Of a stretch of DNA of 64,000 nucleotides, positions 57,625-64,000 are shown in pieces (positions within the stretch are counted from its first letter, which is position 1; every line of letters starts with the position of its first letter). The translations under genes were made by a program, and so were the position numbers. This DNA is from CADEED01 sp036274075. Its GTDB lineage: Bacteria; Pseudomonadota; Gammaproteobacteria; Steroidobacterales; Steroidobacteraceae. Location: NCBI GenBank assembly GCA_036274075.1, contig DASUGK010000030.1, positions 1 to 64,000 on the forward strand. Reading direction: 5' to 3'. Under the pieces are notes generated by a model that was not told where the DNA came from, ran no database searches, and worked only from the letters and a program-made list of their open reading frames with translations.

Positions 57625-59274
57625 TCAGCTTCTGGCGGCTTCCTGCTCCTGCAGGAGCCGCCAGTCGATCTTCCCCGTGGCTGACTTCGGCAGGCTGGCC
57701 ACGAACTCGACTTCGCGCGGCACCTTGTACGCGGCCATGCGTTCGGCTGACCACGCGATGAGTGCCTCGGCGGCGAGCTTCGCGCCTGGCGCATCACGGG
57801 GCACCACGAGCGCCTTCACCACCTCGCCACTGCGCGCATCCCGCTTGCCGATGACACAGGCTTCCTGCACGCCGGGATGGGCGTAGAGCAGGGCTTCGAC
57901 CTCGGCGGGCCATACCTTGAAGCCCGCGGCATTGATCATGCGCTTGAGGCGATCGACGAAGTGGAAGTAGCCGTCCTCGTCCACGCGCGCCAGGTCGCCG
58001 GTACGCAGGAATCTCTTGCCGTCGCGCTCGAGGAAGCACGCGGCGTTCTCCTCGGGCTTGTTCCAGTACGCCTCCAGCACCTGGGGGCCCGAGACGATGA
58101 TTTCTCCCGCCTGGCCGCGCGGCAATTCTTCGAGCGTGTTCGGATCGATGATGCGTGCGTCGGTGTCGAAGATCGGGATGCCCAGGCACTGCGCCTTCGG
58201 GCGTTCGCCCGGGTTGATGTGGGTGGGCGCCAGGGTCTCCGTCATGCCATAACCTTCGATATAGGTGAGGCTGCAAAGCTCCTGCAGCCGCGCGGCCACG
58301 GCCTGGGGCATCGCGGCGCCGCCGCCCCCGATGAGGCGCATCGAGGAGAGATCGTGCCGCGCGGCATCGTAGTTGGAGATGAGGTCGACGATCATCGCGG
58401 GCACGGTCGTGATGGTGGTGACTTTGTGATGCGCGATGGCGGCGAACGCCGCCTCGCGGTTCCAGCGCGGCATCAGCACCATGCGTGAACCGGCGTAGAC
58501 GTGCACGTTCATCGAGTTCTGCATGCCGGTGACATGGAACAGGGGCAGGACGACGAGTGAGCACGCGTGCTGGCGCACGTCGTGCCAGTGTGCAAGCGAG
58601 ACCGCGCTGTGCATGACGCCGCGGTGGCGATGCATGCAGCCCTTCGGCTTGCCCGTCGTGCCGGAGGTGTAGCAGATCAACGCCAGGTCGTCGGGACCGG
58701 CGAGATGCGGCGCGGGAGCCAGGGAGCGTTCGAGCACTTCGTGCCAATGCACCACCTGCGGCTGCGTGAATTCATTGCGCGGCGCGGCGAGAGCCTCGGG
58801 CAATGCCGCGGCCGGCTCGTCGCCGGCATAGTCGGCGTAACACGCCACGATGGAATGCCGGACTGTCTTCCCGAGGAGAGGCTCGACCCGCGGCTGCAGT
58901 TCCTGGACGGTCACGAGGGTCGAGGCGCCCGCGTCGAGCAGCAGTTGCTCGAGTTCTCCCGTCGTGTTCATGCAGTTGACCGGCACGACCACGGCGTCGG
59001 CCCGCAGGATGCCGTAGTAGGCGATCACGAACTGCGGGCTGTTGTGCATGAACAGCGCCACGCGGTCGCCGCGGCGAACGCCGCACTCCTTCTGCAGGTA
59101 GCCGGCGAGCGCCTCGGCCTGCGCACGGAATTCCCGGTAGCTGACCGAGGCGCTGCCGAAGCTCAGCGCAGCCCGATTCGGAAAACGTGTCGCCGAGACC
59201 TCGAGGTTGTACCAGAGCGAAGTCTCCGGAACCGTCAGGTGAAACGGCAGCCGCCGCGGAAAAAATGGGGACAT
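57625..59274 (-). CDS. acyl-CoA ligase (AMP-forming)
   Basis: Activates a carboxylic acid to its CoA thioester. The 549-residue protein has the AMP-binding loop CYTSGTTGKPKG, YGMTET, the adenine-contacting TGDLARVDEDGYFHFVDR, and the catalytic lysine in the C-terminal SATGKIDW. It resembles medium- and long-chain fatty acyl-CoA ligases. The first codons (ATG at 59274) lie in a REP-like sequence and read SPFFPRR; conservation begins at LPFHLTVPETSLWYN, so the real start may have been altered. It follows the IclR-type gene and belongs to the acyl-CoA catabolic cluster. Confidence 0.92.
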   Translation of the reverse strand: MSPFFPRRLPFHLTVPETSLWYNLEVSATRFPNRAALSFGSASVSYREFRAQAEALAGYLQKECGVRRGDRVALFMHNSPQFVIAYYGILRADAVVVPVNCMNTTGELEQLLLDAGASTLVTVQELQPRVEPLLGKTVRHSIVACYADYAGDEPAAALPEALAAPRNEFTQPQVVHWHEVLERSLAPAPHLAGPDDLALICYTSGTTGKPKGCMHRHRGVMHSAVSLAHWHDVRQHACSLVVLPLFHVTGMQNSMNVHVYAGSRMVLMPRWNREAAFAAIAHHKVTTITTVPAMIVDLISNYDAARHDLSSMRLIGGGGAAMPQAVAARLQELCSLTYIEGYGMTETLAPTHINPGERPKAQCLGIPIFDTDARIIDPNTLEELPRGQAGEIIVSGPQVLEAYWNKPEENAACFLERDGKRFLRTGDLARVDEDGYFHFVDRLKRMINAAGFKVWPAEVEALLYAHPGVQEACVIGKRDARSGEVVKALVVPRDAPGAKLAAEALIAWSAERMAAYKVPREVEFVASLPKSATGKIDWRLLQEQEAARS

Positions 59275-59297
59275 TCCTCGATTCCTGGCAAAAGGGG
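59261..59297. repeat. degenerate REP-like sequence
   Basis: AAAAATGGGGACATTCC and, 12 bases on, GCAAAAGGGGTCAGGCC resemble the REP palindromes at 2238-2287: the second element differs from GCAAATGGGGTCTGACC at three of 17 bases. It overlaps the first codons of the acyl-CoA ligase and fills most of the gap to the IclR gene. Confidence 0.5.
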
Positions 59298-59314
59298 TCA
59301 GGCCTTCCGGTTCC

Positions 59315-60157
59315 TCAAAACACCCCGCGAGTGGCAGTGAAGATGCGCTCGCGCAGCACCACCATGCGCGGCCCGAGCTCGGTGACGATGCGCTTGCGCG
59401 TGATGTCGAACATCGCGCCGCTGCACGACAGCGCCATGACGCGCGTGCGATCGGCCGAGATCAGCGGCACGCCCACCGCGAAGATGTCCGGGTTCCAGTC
59501 ACCGAACGAGTACACGAAACCCTGCTTGTCGTAATTGCGCAGGCTGGAGCGCATCTCCGCGGCCAGCGCCGCGCGCTCGGCGGGCTGCAGCGGCCTGGTG
59601 ATCGCTTCGATGCGCTGCTCGCGCATCTCCGGCGACATGGCGGCGAGGTACGCCCGTCCGAGCGCCGTCGTGTTGTGCGGCACGCGTTGCCCGACGTCCA
59701 GGCGCAGCACGTAGGTAGGGCTGCCGTGGCAGATTTCGACGATGACCATGTGCTGCCCGTCGTTCTCGCCCAGGCAGATCGTGGCCTGCGCGAAATCCGC
59801 CATCTCCTGCATGAACGGCCGCGCCAGCTCGCGCATGTTGAGCGCGGCGAGGTACGTGTGGCCAAGCGCGAGCACGCCCGCACCGAGCGCATATTCCTCG
59901 CGCGCCTTGGAGTGCGTGAGGAAACCGATGCGCTTCAGCGTGTAGGTGAGCCGCGAGACCGTGGGCTTTGCGAGCCCCGTGCGGCGCGCGATTTCCTGGT
60001 TGCCGAGGTACCGGTCACCCGAACGAAAGCAGCGCAGGATCGCGAGGCCGCGGGCCAGTGCGGCGACGAACAACCGGTCCCCGGACTCGCGCGCGCGATG
60101 CAGCGTGCGCAATTGCGGGTTGTCAGGCGTCTCCTTGTACTTGTGCTTGCGAGGCAT
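59315..60157 (-). CDS. IclR-family transcription regulator
   Basis: 280-residue regulator with a winged helix (about 30-90: LGNQEIARRTGLAKPTVSRL) and an effector-binding GAF-like domain. Family knowledge: IclR proteins control degradation operons for aromatic or aliphatic acids, often as activators in response to a pathway intermediate. It lies inside the acyl-CoA catabolic cluster, nine bases after the dehydrogenase gene and 40 before the ligase gene. All are on one strand, so the regulator is transcribed with the genes it probably controls. Confidence 0.92.
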   Translation of the reverse strand: MPRKHKYKETPDNPQLRTLHRARESGDRLFVAALARGLAILRCFRSGDRYLGNQEIARRTGLAKPTVSRLTYTLKRIGFLTHSKAREEYALGAGVLALGHTYLAALNMRELARPFMQEMADFAQATICLGENDGQHMVIVEICHGSPTYVLRLDVGQRVPHNTTALGRAYLAAMSPEMREQRIEAITRPLQPAERAALAAEMRSSLRNYDKQGFVYSFGDWNPDIFAVGVPLISADRTRVMALSCSGAMFDITRKRIVTELGPRMVVLRERIFTATRGVF

Positions 60158-60166
60158 GGCTGAGTC

Positions 60167-61387
60167 TCATGCGATTGCCAATTGTTGAGCGAGCTCGAGG
60201 CGGCCCACCTGGTTGCTGTGGACTTCGTCCGGGCCGTCCACCAGCCGCAGCGTGCGTGCGTGCGCATACCCCGCGGCGAGCGGGAAGTCGTCGCACACGC
60301 CACCGCCACCGTGTGCCTGGATCGCCCAGTCGAGCACCTGGCAGGCCATGGCCGGCGTCGCCACCTTGATCATCGCGATGTTCTTGGCCGCGGCCTTGTT
60401 GCCCACCGTATCCATGAGGTAGGCCGCGTTCAGCACCAGCAGGCGCGACTGGTCGATCTGGATGCGTGCATTCGCGATGCGCTCCAGCCACACGCTCTGC
60501 TCGGAGATCTTGCGGCCAAAGGTCGAGCGCCCGGACAGGCGCTTGCACAGCAACGAGAGCGCGCGCTCCGCGAGCCCGATGGCGCGCATGCAATGGTGGA
60601 TGCGGCCGGGGCCGAGGCGCGCCTGCGCAATCGCGAATCCTTCGCCTTCACCCACCAGCAGGTTGTCCGCGGGCACGCGCACGTTGTCGAACACCACCTC
60701 GGCATGGCCATGCGGCGCGTCGTCGTAACCGAACACGCCCAGGCTGCGCAGCACCTTCACCCCCGGCGTTTCCGCCGGCACGAGGATCATCGATTGCTGG
60801 CGATGGCGGTCCGTGTTGTGCGGGTCCGTCTTGCCGATGACGATGAACAGCTTGCAGCGCGCATCGGCGGCGCCGGAAATCCACCACTTGCGGCCATCGA
60901 GCACGTATTGGTCGCCCTTGCGCACGATGCGCAGGTCGATGTTGGTGGCGTCGCTCGACGCGACCGCGGGTTCGGTCATCGCAAACGCCGAGCGGATTTC
61001 GCCGGCGAGCAGCGGTTCGAGCCATTGCTTCTTGTGCTCATCCGACGCGTAGCGCTCGAGCAGCTCGATGTTGCCGGTGTCGGGGGCGCTGCAATTGCAG
61101 GCTTCCGAGGCGATCGGCGAGCGTCCCAGCAGCTCGCACAGGGGCGCGTATTCGAGGTTCGTTAGGCCTGCGCCGTGCTCGGATTGCGGCAGGAACAGGT
61201 TCCACAATCCCGCGGCGCGCGCCTTCTTCTTGAGCTCTTCCATGATCGGCGGGCTGTGCCACGGAAAATTCCTGCGGCTCTCGTCGAGTTGCGTCGCGTA
61301 GGCCGCTTCGGCGGGGTAGATCTCCGCGCGCATGAACTCGTCGAGGCGCGCGCGCAGCCGCTGCACTTTGTCGGAATACTCGAACAT
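60167..61387 (-). CDS. acyl-CoA dehydrogenase, ACAD10/11-like
   Basis: 406-residue FAD enzyme of the acyl-CoA dehydrogenase family. It has FAMTEPAVASSDATNI (FAD and substrate contacts), KWWISGAAD, GRSTFGRKI, IQAHGGGGVCDD and the C-terminal DGPDEVHSNQVGRLEL, the last being characteristic of the ACAD10/11 branch. Those enzymes act together with a kinase domain that phosphorylates 4-hydroxyacyl-CoA; in bacteria the kinase is a separate gene, and one follows directly upstream here (9-base gap). Confidence 0.92.
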   Translation of the reverse strand: MFEYSDKVQRLRARLDEFMRAEIYPAEAAYATQLDESRRNFPWHSPPIMEELKKKARAAGLWNLFLPQSEHGAGLTNLEYAPLCELLGRSPIASEACNCSAPDTGNIELLERYASDEHKKQWLEPLLAGEIRSAFAMTEPAVASSDATNIDLRIVRKGDQYVLDGRKWWISGAADARCKLFIVIGKTDPHNTDRHRQQSMILVPAETPGVKVLRSLGVFGYDDAPHGHAEVVFDNVRVPADNLLVGEGEGFAIAQARLGPGRIHHCMRAIGLAERALSLLCKRLSGRSTFGRKISEQSVWLERIANARIQIDQSRLLVLNAAYLMDTVGNKAAAKNIAMIKVATPAMACQVLDWAIQAHGGGGVCDDFPLAAGYAHARTLRLVDGPDEVHSNQVGRLELAQQLAIA

Positions 61388-61396
61388 AGAAGTCCT

Positions 61397-62476
61397 TTAT
61401 TGAACCCCGCGGGCCTGCGCCCAGCCGAGGTCCGCGATGGGACGGGTGAGACTGCCGGCCTCGGTGGCATGCTCGCTCGACGCATTGCCGAGTCGTGCGC
61501 GCGCCGTCACGCCCTGCAGGATCGAGGCGAGCCGGAATAGATTGAACGCAATGTAGAAATCGAATGCTCCCGGCGCGGGCTCGGAGCGCCGCCCGGTCCG
61601 GTCGAGATACCGGCGGACGTACTCACGCTCGGACGGGATGCCGAGCGGCGCGAGATCGAGGCCGGCCAGGCCCTTGCGCAGGGCATCGGGCATGCGATAC
61701 GGCATGCAGTGGTAAGCGAAATCCGAGAACGCGTTGCCGAGGGTCGCCAGTTCCCAGTCGATGACGGCGAGTATACGGGCCTCGTGCCGGTCGAAGATGA
61801 GATTGTCGATGCGGAAGTCACCGTGCGTGATGTGCGCGGGTTCGTCGGGCGGCAGGTGCCGCGGCAGCCAGTCGATGAGCTGCTCCATGGATTCGATGTG
61901 CTCGAGCTGGCTGGCGCGGTACTGCTTCGTCCAGCGCTCGATCTGGCGCGCGACGTAGTTCTCGCGCCGGCCGAAATCCGCGAGCCCGGCGGCGTCCGGG
62001 TCGATTCCATGGATGGCCGCGATCACGCGGTTCATTTCGGAATAGATGGCGGCGCGTTCGGAGGGTGCGAGGCCGGGCAGCGCCGGGTTCCAGAAGATCC
62101 GGCCTTCGACGTACTCCATGAGATAGAACGGCGTGCCCGCCACGCTGGCGTCGTCGCAGTAGTGCAGGGCGCGCGGCACGGGTACCGCGCTGTCGGCGAG
62201 CGCATTGAGGATGCGGAACTCGCGGTCGACGGCGTGCGCCGAGGGCAGCAGCGCGCCCGGTGGTTTGCGGCGCAGGACGTAGCGGCCGCCGGCGGTGGAA
62301 AGCAGATAGGTCGGGTTCGACTGTCCGCCGCGGAACTGCTGGATCGTCAGCCCGTTGGCGTCCGGCAGCCGCTCCGCCAGCCACTGCTCGAGCCGCGCGG
62401 CGTCCATGGCGTGCGCTTCGCGCACCGGCATGGTGGTCGAAGGATCGATGTGCACACGCGAGGGCATGGCCGCCAT
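61397..62476 (-). CDS. phosphotransferase of the APH/choline-kinase fold (acyl-CoA kinase-like)
   Basis: 359-residue kinase-fold protein: a nucleotide-binding GGQSNPTYLL, a lysine in YVLRRKP, the catalytic loop HGDFRIDNLIFD (Brenner motif HxDxxxxN) and IDWELA as the metal-binding acid. This matches the kinase part of ACAD10/11 and LvaA, which phosphorylate the hydroxyl of 4-hydroxyacyl-CoA, rather than antibiotic kinases. The ATG overlaps the stop of the SDR gene by one base (TGATG), and the dehydrogenase gene follows nine bases after the stop. Confidence 0.9.
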   Translation of the reverse strand: MAAMPSRVHIDPSTTMPVREAHAMDAARLEQWLAERLPDANGLTIQQFRGGQSNPTYLLSTAGGRYVLRRKPPGALLPSAHAVDREFRILNALADSAVPVPRALHYCDDASVAGTPFYLMEYVEGRIFWNPALPGLAPSERAAIYSEMNRVIAAIHGIDPDAAGLADFGRRENYVARQIERWTKQYRASQLEHIESMEQLIDWLPRHLPPDEPAHITHGDFRIDNLIFDRHEARILAVIDWELATLGNAFSDFAYHCMPYRMPDALRKGLAGLDLAPLGIPSEREYVRRYLDRTGRRSEPAPGAFDFYIAFNLFRLASILQGVTARARLGNASSEHATEAGSLTRPIADLGWAQARGVQ

Positions 62477-63255
62477 CAAACTACCGACGCGCCGCCATCG
62501 ACGGCGATGATCTGCCCGGTGATGTGGCGCGCCGCGCTGCTCGACAGCAGCACCACCAGTCCTTCGAGGTCGGACGGGTCGCCCAGCTGGCGCAGCGGCG
62601 TCTCCGCGATGACTCGCGGCCCGATCTTCTCGAGCAGGCCCTGCGACATCTTGGAGGGAATGAACCCGGGACAGATGGCGTTGACCGTGATGCCGAACTG
62701 CCCCCATTCACCGGCCAGCGCCCGCGTGAAGTTCACCAGCCCGCCCTTGCTGGTGTGATAGGCAATGGCGCGCATGTGCTCGGGCAGCGCACCCTTGAGG
62801 CCGGCAATCGAGGCGATGTTGACGATGCGCCCCTGCCGGCGCGGAATCATCCAGCGCGCGCCCACCTGCTGCGTGAGCAGGAACACGCCGGTGAGGTTGA
62901 GGCCCATGACCTTGTTCCAGCCCTCGAGCGGATATTCCTCGGCGGGCGCGCCCCAGCTCGCGCCTGCGTTGTTCACCAATATATCGACAGGAGCGCCGGC
63001 CGCCGCGGCCACCGCGTCGACGAAGGGACTCACGTTCTCCGCCCGCGACAGGTCGCCGACGACACGCACGGCAGACACACCCCGCTTTTCGAGGCTGGCG
63101 ACGGCCGCGTCGAGCTCATCGACCTTGCGTGCGGAGATGACGATCCTGGCGCCCATCTCCCCGAGTGCGCCCGCCATCGCGAGGCCGAGACCGCGCGATC
63201 CGCCGGTCACCAGCGCCGTGCGCCCCGCGAGGTTGAATGCCTCACGCACACTCAT
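62476..63255 (-). CDS. short-chain dehydrogenase/reductase
   Basis: 259-residue NAD(P)-dependent oxidoreductase with the cofactor loop TGGSRGLG, NNAG (in ILVNNAGASWG) and the catalytic triad Ser in NIASIAG and YHTSKGG (Tyr and Lys). The end GQIIAVDGGASVV is typical. It probably handles a hydroxyacyl-CoA or free hydroxy/keto intermediate. Its ATG overlaps the stop of the acyl-CoA dehydrogenase gene (ATGA), and it overlaps the kinase gene by one base. Confidence 0.92.
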   Translation of the reverse strand: MSVREAFNLAGRTALVTGGSRGLGLAMAGALGEMGARIVISARKVDELDAAVASLEKRGVSAVRVVGDLSRAENVSPFVDAVAAAAGAPVDILVNNAGASWGAPAEEYPLEGWNKVMGLNLTGVFLLTQQVGARWMIPRRQGRIVNIASIAGLKGALPEHMRAIAYHTSKGGLVNFTRALAGEWGQFGITVNAICPGFIPSKMSQGLLEKIGPRVIAETPLRQLGDPSDLEGLVVLLSSSAARHITGQIIAVDGGASVV

Positions 63256-64000
63256 ACGGCCTCCCGCGGTTCGCGCAGAATGGCGTCGCTGACTGCCGCG
63301 AGGTGATGCAGGGAATCGCCGAAGGTCATGTCGATCATGGTCAGGCGCTTGAAGTAGTGGCTGACCGCGAGTTCGTCGGCCATGCCCATGCCGCCATGCA
63401 GCTGCACGGCCTGCTGGCCCACGAATCGTGCGGCCTTGCCGACGTAATACTTGGCCGCGGAGACGTCGCGCCGCCGCAGCTCCGCGTCGCCTTTCGCGGC
63501 ATGGGAATGCGCCGCGCATCGACCGGTGGCCAGGATGCTCATCGAGCGCGCCTGCGTGGCCTGCACGAACATGTCGGCCATGCGGTGCTGCAGTGCCTGG
63601 AAGCGTCCGATGGGCGTGCCGAACTGCTTGCGCGACTTCGTGTACTCGATGGTCGTGGCGTTGGCGGCCTCCATGGCGCCGACGGCCTCGGCGCACAAGG
63701 CCGCGATGCCGCGCTGCACGGCGTACTCGAGCGCCACGGTGGCGTCGCCGTCGCCCAGCACATGGTCCGCGTGCAATTTCACGTCCTTGAAGAACACGTC
63801 GGCGGCGCTGCGGCCGTCCTGGGTGCGATAACGCACGAGGCGCACGCCAGGCGTGTTCGGATCGACGAGGAATACCGACAAACCATTGCCGGTCCTGGCG
63901 CTCACGAGCAAAAGGTCGGCAACTGCACCGTCGGGCACGGTTGCCTTCGCGCCATTGAGCAGGCAGGAGTCTCCGGTGCGCCGCGCCTCGGTGCGGACGG
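63252..64000 (-). CDS. acyl-CoA dehydrogenase (5' end outside window)
   Basis: The C-terminal part of a second acyl-CoA dehydrogenase. The frame runs on past the window edge, with about 20 more residues (GDSCLLNGAKATVPDGA) before the visible internal GTG, so at least half of the protein is missing. Visible features are VALEYAVQRGIAAL, EYTKSRKQFGTPIGRFQAL and QLHGGMGMADE, the usual substrate/FAD regions. It is not of the ACAD10/11 type. It overlaps the SDR gene by four bases; a pair of different dehydrogenases in one operon suggests two successive desaturation steps or a heteromeric enzyme. Confidence 0.88.
   Translation of the reverse strand, partial: VRTEARRTGDSCLLNGAKATVPDGAVADLLLVSARTGNGLSVFLVDPNTPGVRLVRYRTQDGRSAADVFFKDVKLHADHVLGDGDATVALEYAVQRGIAALCAEAVGAMEAANATTIEYTKSRKQFGTPIGRFQALQHRMADMFVQATQARSMSILATGRCAAHSHAAKGDAELRRRDVSAAKYYVGKAARFVGQQAVQLHGGMGMADELAVSHYFKRLTMIDMTFGDSLHHLAAVSDAILREPREAV

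Noticed and set aside
61397..62476. Aminoglycoside resistance kinase
   Set aside because: The neighbours are acyl-CoA catabolic genes, and the protein resembles the kinase domain of ACAD10/11-type systems.

Overview
The window looks like chromosomal DNA of a free-living, GC-rich Gram-negative bacterium. The signs are two TonB-dependent outer-membrane receptors, a maltoporin-type porin, a MacAB/LolD-type export operon, an FNR/ANR-type iron-sulfur regulator with ANR-like boxes, and REP-like palindromes built on AAATGGGGTC/GACCCCATTT. This mix fits a gammaproteobacterium of the Xanthomonadales/Nevskiales/Steroidobacter kind best; that placement is inference, because no rRNA or tRNA gene is visible. 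Genes are densely packed, often with ATGA, GTGA or TGATG overlaps. Most long open frames opposite real genes are shadows caused by high GC.

Layout. 0-10.6 kb: a small membrane protein, gamma-glutamyltranspeptidase, then a tight minus-strand operon for a hydrogenase-4/complex I-like membrane complex (B, C, E, F, G and I subunits plus a spermidine-synthase-like protein). The large subunit lacks the cysteines that hold the NiFe centre. A small ribbon-helix-helix regulator is divergent from the operon. 10.6-23.3 kb: a 2856-residue cyclic beta-1,2-glucan synthase-like protein, divergent from an FAD oxidoreductase - unknown - 6-phosphogluconate dehydrogenase - transaldolase operon. 23.3-31.6 kb: a secreted beta-propeller/lectin-like protein, a broken metallo-beta-lactamase-fold gene, an EamA permease, a pirin/hydrolase pair, and an FNR-type regulator with nearby boxes, one exactly placed to activate a small secreted protein gene. 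A DGC-type cysteine protein and an ankyrin protein flank these.

31.7-40.5 kb: a secreted M20 peptidase, then a minus-strand operon of a diheme cytochrome c, a MauG/CcpA-type diheme peroxidase, a beta-helix protein fused to cytochrome c, a TonB receptor and, beyond a terminator, an aldehyde dehydrogenase. This looks like a dedicated uptake and periplasmic redox system of unknown substrate. 40.5-45.4 kb: a highly structured noncoding stretch, a membrane GGDEF-EAL protein and a porin. 45.4-51.5 kb: a seven-gene operon with a YtrA-type GntR regulator (with its own inverted-repeat operator), two paralogous membrane proteins, a YIP1-like protein and a MacA/LolD/MacB-type exporter.

51.5-64 kb: a cation diffusion facilitator; a very unusual cytochrome c - ankyrin - alpha/alpha-toroid fusion; a tautomerase remnant; a second TonB receptor; and an acyl-CoA catabolic operon (acyl-CoA ligase, IclR regulator, ACAD10/11-like dehydrogenase, kinase-fold phosphotransferase, short-chain dehydrogenase, second acyl-CoA dehydrogenase running off the end). 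Its gene content matches the phosphorylation-dependent route for 4-hydroxy acids. No CRISPR array, prophage, integrase or transposase was seen.
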